NCBI GenBank assembly: GCA_033557675.1
Contig: JAWQRM010000048.1
Span: 1 to 35,166 of the forward strand
Direction of reading: 5' to 3'
From: Coptodactyla brooksi
Taxonomy: Eukaryota > Arthropoda > Insecta > Coleoptera > Scarabaeidae
DNA length: 35,166 nucleotides
The translations under genes were made by a program, and so were the position numbers. The notes below the pieces were generated by a model, which was not told the origin of the DNA, searched no databases, and saw only the letters and a list, made by a program, of their open reading frames with translations. Shown piece after piece: positions 30,150 through 35,166 of this stretch (positions are counted from its first letter, which is position 1; every line of letters starts with the position of its first letter).

Positions 30150-30330
30150 TTCAACGTTCTACGTTCAAGTTTACATTGTCTACGTTCATCTTATGGTTGT
30201 TATTAAATGCATGTTCAGCTATATTAGATTTTTTCGTACGATTATACTTTAGGTGAGCCATGTGCTATTAAAATCTTGTTTGTACAGACCTTCTAGTTTG
30301 CCCAACATACTTTTCGTATATTTCACTTTT
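30150..30330 (-). pseudogene. Penelope-like GIY-YIG endonuclease fragment 2
   Basis: The minus strand reads EIYEKYVGQTRRSVQTRF, two stops where K/E are expected, then HMAHLKYNRTKKSNIAEHAF and NNNHKMNVDNVN. This matches the 3681-3839 fragment (SYIGQIRK...EHLAHFIYNKPEKSSIAAH) and the GIY-YIG module of Penelope-like elements. It belongs to a different copy with diverged sequence. The plus-strand 82-codon frame across it is a shadow. Confidence 0.75.
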
Positions 30331-30339
30331 TTGGGAAAA

Positions 30340-30570
30340 TCATTGCGATAAAATGTTAGGATGCTTGATTTCTTTTTAATAGATCCTTATTTTTTAAATG
30401 GTACAGTGAATACAGAAGTTTTTATTGATTTCCAAAGAAAATTAATCATATAGGAAATTTATTACAATATACTTTTTGGCACTTGCTATTAGAAACCACA
30501 TATTGTTGCAGTTGCATTTAGAATTCTGATCGACCAGATAAGTGGATAGGTAGAGTTGGACTGCTTCCAC
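30340..30570. other. spacer upstream of the Penelope fragment
   Basis: Probably includes decayed sequence between RT and endonuclease of the same Penelope copy, but no motif is clear. Confidence 0.4.
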
Positions 30571-30581
30571 GTTGTAACCCG

Positions 30582-30972
30582 CTACAAATGGATGACGAAA
30601 TGAAAAAATCGAGGAAGGCTTCTATATGGTAAGCGCAAATGAATTGGAAGAACAGTTTTACTAAGAGATTCAATATCTGTGTTCTTTAACCTTTTGCATA
30701 TGGTTGAACTCATGCATTCAAAGTCTACTTTTAAAAAGCCTGTGGCTGCGTGAATTACAAGAGATGTCTTGAAAATACCCATTTCCACTAAAGAAACTTA
30801 TTTTGTCCAGTACATAAAAACCAAATGAAGTTTTTTGATTATGATGTTTTTCTATATCTTGTAGTTTCTGAATGGCGTCAGAGACTTTTTCTCTGTAAAA
30901 AAAATCAAGTGTAATACATTTCTTATCAACTCCCTCAACTTCGGCTTCTACTATCGAGTCAGATGTACTCAT
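30582..30972 (-). pseudogene. unidentified coding-like remnant, two overlapping frames
   Basis: A frame from 30972 starts MSTSDSIVEAEVEGVDKKCI and continues FFYREKVSDAIQKLQDIEKH and NQKTSFGFYVLDKISFF. An overlapping frame from 30788 continues as FLKVDFECMSSTICKRLKNT. One frameshift near 30780 would join them. The first part has the composition of a real protein with an acidic start and a helical segment. I recognise no family. It could be a host-gene exon or a mobile element protein. Confidence 0.35.
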
Positions 30973-30979
30973 AAATTTT

Positions 30980-32030
30980 CTGGAAAATGAATAATATATT
31001 ATGTACCTATATGTAAGGCCTGAGTAACATATAGGAAAGGCGTAGGTCTACTCTAGAAGGTCAACTTTCTAGAATTCTAATATTGCACATATTCTATACC
31101 AAAGTTTTGGAACCATTAAACATGTTTAGAAACATCAAACATTTTTGACATCAAAACTTTTCATAACTTCTTAGCACTTCAATTTGCAATCTTCAAAAAC
31201 GTGTAGCCAAATACAAATACGCTGATTGCAACCAACTTTATTTTAGTTATCTGGGCACCGCGGGTTCAAAGAAATTAAACAAATACAGAAAATGGGCGCC
31301 GCTCAATCATATTTTAAACTTCCCTGAGCAGAAGACTGAAGAAAAATAAACTATTGATTTAAAAAGATAATGATAATAAAAAAGCTTTGACAAAATAAAA
31401 ACGTTCAATAAATAAATTGCCTATTGTAATGAATCAGCACAACGGAAAGATCAAGATATAATTCAATATATTCAAGTGCATTTCCGGGAACTGGGATTTG
31501 TAATCAATTTTTAGAGAGTAACTTAAAAAAAGATTATCTTTTCTGATAACGTATGGGCCCCCTTTACCCGAATGAATGTTAAAATTCAGGCTCGTAGGGA
31601 AAATGTCAGATTTTACCAAATAAGTGGTAACTTTTCAACGAAGTCTGCTTTCTGACTCAACCGAGCAACCACAGCACGATACAGGCCAACCAGTTGACTA
31701 ATTTTAAAATTTTTTAAGAAAAATGTCTGTTGTATGGTGTCTTGTGGTTATACATACATATATCACGACGATAGAACACAAAATACGAAACTATTATCCA
31801 AGCCTAAGCCAAAACCCGTCGAGTCTCGCCCCACATCTATCAACAGAGAATATAACGGATGAAATAACCAAATAAACAAAAATTAATAACTTACCCATGT
31901 ATTTTACACGGGCCGCATAATTTTTATTGTAATTAATTTATTCATTAAAATAATCGCTAATTCTTTTAAATGTTTTTAATGCTAAACATTGCTCAGGACA
32001 ACCAACAAAATGATCGCTGCAAACTTTATT
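30980..32030. other. AT-rich spacer
   Basis: No recognised genes. A CTCTAGAAGGTCAACTTTCTAGA near-palindrome lies at about 31052-31074. The 61-codon frame at 31434-31619 is regarded as chance. Confidence 0.5.
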
Positions 32031-32229
32031 ATATTGGGTTGTTCGGAAAGTAATTTCGTTTTTTTTTTGTTGCAGCAGAGGCGTTAGTTGTGTATCAACT
32101 AGCCAACTTCATTCCAAAATGTATATACATTATATATTCGGACAGTTGACATTGCAAAGTTTATGTGTGAAAATATTTTGTTCGGTTCTGTGCAATTGTT
32201 TTCTTTTTGCGTCTTATGTAACATCAAGG

Positions 32230-33110
32230 AGAATCAAAAACAGCATTTTCGACACATTTTGCTTCTTTGTCACAAGAAAGGTAAACATGCCGTTCAAGCG
32301 ATAAAAAATTAGTCGATGTGTATGAAGAAGATGTATTGACAGAATGCCAGTGTCTGGTGCAAAATTTTTGGGAACTCTTTTCAACATTTTTGGCAGAATG
32401 CCACGATCGACTCTAAAGTGTACTGTTGTTAACTAGACAAATTGTATAATTTTTTGCACACTGGTTTGCAATTCTTTTTGCAAGGTTGAAAACTTTTTGG
32501 AGCTCTTTTCAAAATTTTTGGGAGAATACCACGATCCATTCTAAAGTGTACTGTGACTACAAATAAATTGCATAATTTTTTGCAAACTGGTTTGCAAAAT
32601 TTTCTGCAAAATTTTGCAAAATGTTTTGTAAGTCTGCAAAATTTGTGGGAGCTCTCTCCAAAATTTTTGGGAGAATACCACGATCAATTCTAAAGTGTAC
32701 TGTCATCAACTGGATAAATTGCATGATTCACTCAAATAGAAAAGCCAGAATTGATCAATAGGAAATGTACAGTGTTCCACCAAAATAATGCGAGACCGTA
32801 TACCAGTTTGGTAACTCTCTAAAACCTTTCACAGCGTGGATGGGATGTACTTCCATACCTATCATATTCTCCAAAACTGGCACCTTCTGATTATTATTTT
32901 TTCGGTCTCTGCAAATTTTTTTGGACGGCAAAACCTTTACTTCAAATGAAGCCGTCAAAATGGCTTCGATCAGTTTTTTGCCAACGAGTATCAGAAGTTT
33001 TATGAGTGTGGAAACGTGCTACTGCGAGAAAGATGGCAAATATTTATATTCTCTAACAAAAGTGCCTTTCATTTTCTTCATTTTCACAAAAACACGAAAT
33101 TTCTTTCCGA
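32230..33110 (+). pseudogene. mariner transposase relic (SETMAR-like lineage)
   Basis: N-terminus: KQHFRHILLLCHKK-like reading at 32236, then GKHAVQA and KLVDVYEEDVLTECQCQ-like HTH sequence (32285-32350). The middle is replaced by a tandem array (32361-32740). Homology resumes in the last unit as NSKVYCHQLDKLHDSLK. Then come decayed KPELINRK, NARPYTS-like and DVLPYLSYSPKLAPSDYYFF-like tracts, and in another frame FFGRQNLYFK / DGKTFTSNEAVKMAS (about 32920) and FYECGNVLLRERWQ near the end. The HDN/PSD catalytic motifs are only faintly visible across shifted frames. Start codon uncertain. Confidence 0.7.
32361..32740 (+). repeat. tandem array of three ~128-149 bp units inside the mariner
   Basis: Units begin at about 32361, 32489 and 32635. 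Each contains (C/A)TTTTC(A/C)A(A/C)ATTTTTGG, AGAAT(G/A)CCACGATC, CTAAAGTGTACTGT (at 32413, 32541 and 32690) and ATTG(T/C)AT(A/G)AT. Units 1 and 2 also have TTTTTTGCA(C/A)ACTGGTTTGCA. The unit derives from the NSKVYCHQLDKLHD coding region of the element itself. Confidence 0.85.
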
Positions 33111-33198
33111 ACAACATAATAGTTTTGTTACAACTTTGTTATAAAAGAAGACACCATTCCTAGTTCAACATCATATTATTATTATTCATAATTCCTAG

Positions 33199-33221
33199 TT
33201 GAGCACACTCAGTGTGCTCAA
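33199..33221. repeat. perfect 11-bp palindrome
   Basis: TTGAGCACACT C AGTGTGCTCAA. It lies just outside the presumed end of the Phantom-type element. A terminator-like fold is irrelevant in a eukaryote. Confidence 0.85.
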
Positions 33222-33239
33222 GTTTAAGAGATGACAACC

Positions 33240-33854
33240 AGTATTAAGGGGGGAACCTCCTTTACACGGCCGAAAAATACGTGATTTTCGTGAATTTTTT
33301 TTTCAGGCAGAATAACTCAAAATGCTTTGAAATTTGTATGGTAATTTAATACGTAATTAAAGAATACATCATAATTTTTTCAGTTAAAAATATTGATATT
33401 TAATATAAAAATGGATACAATGACTATAACGCCTCGTTTTTTGAGCGTATCCGCTGCGTACACTCTCACGTCCTTAATTTTGATCTGAACCAAAAAAACC
33501 AAATTTTCTTTTACAGCTTATGATACTAGTTTCTATATGACATTGCGTATTTTAAAGAAAAAGTTGAAATTACAAGTTTTTACACAATTTTAAATTAAAA
33601 GTGCGTTTTTTCGTTAAAAATCGACTTTAAAATATGGAAAACAACGTGAAAAAAATTCTTTTTCAAAAAACAATTAATGTCATATCGAAGAGAATTTAAT
33701 TATTTATAAAATGAGCTGTCACAAAGCCATATCGGTTCAGTAGCGGTTTCTTAATCGTGTACGCAAACTCGAAAAATGGTGTTTCGAAAAAAATGCGTTT
33801 AAAGTTTCGAAAACATAAAAATACTATATATTCACAACTTACGGCAGTCTCGTC
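33240..33854 (-). mobile_element. 3' untranslated and terminal region of the Mutator-like element
   Basis: Lies directly after the transposase stop. Contains repeated CGAAAAA/TTTTTCG motifs and AAAGTTTCGAAA typical of this element's 3' region. A likely outer end is AAGGGGGGAACCTCCTTTAC at about 33246. Without the other end I cannot prove the boundary. Confidence 0.5.
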
Positions 33855-35166
33855 CTAATCAGGGATTCCAGCCCCATAAAATATTCTCTCCTCTTCTTCG
33901 TAGAACTTATTCTGCGCCATCATCTCCATTCTACGAGCCATTCTTGATTCTTTTGAGCTGTTGTAGCTTCGGCGGTCTTGCCTAGTCATTCGCCTCTCGT
34001 TGTGCATTACGGCAAAATTGCGTGCCTGGATCCCAATTTCGATTCCTAATTTATCCATGATCATCAGCACTATACGCTGCAATGCAACCGATTTTTGCTC
34101 CGCAGTGAATGTGTTTAGGCGCTAAACGCCAAACGGCGTTTAGCCTAAACACCTTTCCAGAAGATTGTTGTTCGAGGGATCGTTGAAAATTTGAATCAAA
34201 TGCTTCTCAACATCTGGATGAAGAGGAGAGGGATGCTGGAATGAAGGTAAATGACCTGTTGCCTCGGCCTTGCGCCACTTGCACCAGCTATCTGCTCCAG
34301 GTGGACAATTTCCGTGTTTCGGTGTCGCGTCGGTGGAAGTTAGATGATGGAGTGTTGCTTGAATTGCGTTTTTCATGCTCTGGACCGAATCAGTATTTCA
34401 GCGTATGGCTAATCCGAGTAATTTTTTTTTATCAGAATATCGGTCAACTTTCCTCGTCCTCCGAGCTTTTTATCTTTTTTTTTACGTTGCGAAGTCTTGT
34501 GCCCATTCGTCTTTCGACATGCCCAACGCATTCACTTTTCTTCACAACGCACTTATTACCGTACGGATTCAAGTCTAATATAGCTTTGAAGGTTTTTGAG
34601 ACTCCGTCGCCTATATAATTCATGTATTGAACGCCGTACTTTTTCTCCGATCTGGAAAACATTTGTTTTACGGAATCCACTTCCATTTTCACTGCTGAAC
34701 CGGAATGATTCAGTAGACATTCTTATTCGTGATTTTCGTACCACTCAGTGTATTCAGCGGTACCTTCCTTTTTTTCCATAACAAGCAAGCCTTACACATT
34801 GCACTTTCAACTATAAGATCCATTACTTTTCCGGTCAAATGACCAATCAGAGTGGTTACACCGAGCAGCGATGTAAATCCTCCTTTTTTTCCAAGATCCA
34901 TCGCCTGATACAGAAAATTTTGATTCAGGTTTTCCATTTTTTTATTTAATTCTTTTTCTTCGTTAACTGCTTTCACGCATATAATATCAAAAACAGACTT
35001 TACTGCATCATACACGTGTTTAACAATTTTCTCGTACGCACTGTTGCTCAAGCCTGTACCGATATCCATAAGTCCTGCAAACATATTGATGCCTTCTTGA
35101 CCGATGCCCAACAGTCTCATAACAAAAACTATTCTTCTGTTAATTTCATAACCGGTATTTATAAGA
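33855..35166 (-). pseudogene. Mutator-like (Phantom, PF20700-type) transposase, broken, runs off the edge
   Basis: The frame is open from the right edge (LINTGYEINRRIVFVMRLLG), so the N-terminus is outside the window; the Met at 35120 is internal. Further blocks: GIGQEGINMFAGLMDIGTGL, KGGFTSLLGVTTLIGHLTGK, CKACLLWKK, then frame shifts to DSVKQMFSRSEKKYGVQYMN, YIGDGVSKTFKAI, KSECVGHVERRMGTRLRN, then SSTDATPKHGNCPPGADSW, KHLIQIFNDPSNNNLLERCL and, after a deletion, LMIMDKLGIEIGIQARNFAV, ending FYGAGIPD. The family motif GDGTWKKRG is AMDLGKKGG here, so the first catalytic Asp is lost. The segment after ERCLG (family: NE.FNS..W) is deleted. Frames change between 34710 and 34692 and again before 34376. 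It cannot be active. Confidence 0.82.
34111..34152. repeat. inverted repeat at the internal deletion of the Mutator-like transposase
   Basis: GTGTTTAGGCGCTAAACGCC (34111-34130) and GGCGTTTAGCCTAAACAC (34135-34152) form a near-perfect hairpin with a 4-base loop and a 2-base bulge. It sits exactly between the ERCLG and NTF..QKSV coding blocks, where about 50 residues of the family are missing. Confidence 0.85.

Larger units (their letters stand above)
32034..33119 (+). mobile_element. mariner element with both ends, TA flanks
   Basis: The left end TTGGGTTGTTCGGAAAGTAA at 32034 and the right end (reverse TTATGTTGTTCGGAAAGAAA, ending 33119) are matching mariner terminal repeats. TA flanks both sides (32032-32033 and 33120-33121). 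Length is 1,086 bp, shorter than the usual ~1.3 kb despite an internal tandem expansion, so most of the catalytic region has been deleted. Confidence 0.9.

Noticed and set aside
32361..32740. CRISPR-like array
   Set aside because: The repeats are long, contiguous, without unique spacers, and derive from mariner coding sequence in a eukaryotic context.

Overview
This window looks like AT-rich, gene-poor intergenic DNA from an arthropod, most likely an insect. I found no intact host protein gene, no convincing RNA gene and no prokaryotic feature. Almost all recognisable sequence is decayed mobile DNA: piggyBac, several mariner lineages, a Tc1-like DD34E element, Mutator-like (Phantom/PF20700-type) transposases, a pogo/jerky-type DDE element, Penelope-like retroelements, a LINE fragment, a foldback MITE and a DUF4817-type helix-turn-helix remnant. 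This mixture is typical of insect genomes. Family assignments rest on motifs read by eye; no database search was run.

Layout. 1-1512: a minus-strand piggyBac copy whose middle is replaced by a fragment of a Cys-rich multicopy arthropod protein family. 1595-2170: a LINE fragment next to a decayed mariner. 2855-4302: a tRNA-like T-arm, a dispersed repeat, a Penelope GIY-YIG fragment and an inverted repeat. 5400-6067: a mariner lacking its C-terminus. 6410-7620: coding-like tracts I could not name. 8587-8990: a foldback MITE with TA flanks. 9473-10130: an unknown coding remnant and a TATA-containing stretch. 11458-11811: a Penelope-like C-terminal RT tract, the longest clean Penelope frame here. 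13970-16850: a DDE transposon relic between ~450-570 bp inverted repeats. 16985-18060: dispersed repeats. 19422-24368: a second piggyBac with both ends and TTAA flanks; a Tc1-like element with long terminal inverted repeats lies inside it, and a mariner lies inside that. 25695-27215: a mariner with a duplicated C-terminal end. 28640-29070: a DUF4817-like HTH remnant. 29640-30330: a Phantom-type 3' end and a second Penelope GIY-YIG fragment. 32034-33119: a mariner bounded by matching terminal repeats and TA, with a tandemly triplicated internal segment. 33240-35166: a Mutator-like transposase relic running off the right edge.

Nothing here appears able to act as a gene system. Every transposase carries stops, frameshifts, deletions or lost catalytic residues. 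The value lies in structure: the three-level nest, the long-inverted-repeat elements, the tandem amplification inside a mariner, and a palindrome at a deletion junction. I see no convincing evidence for an undescribed functional system.
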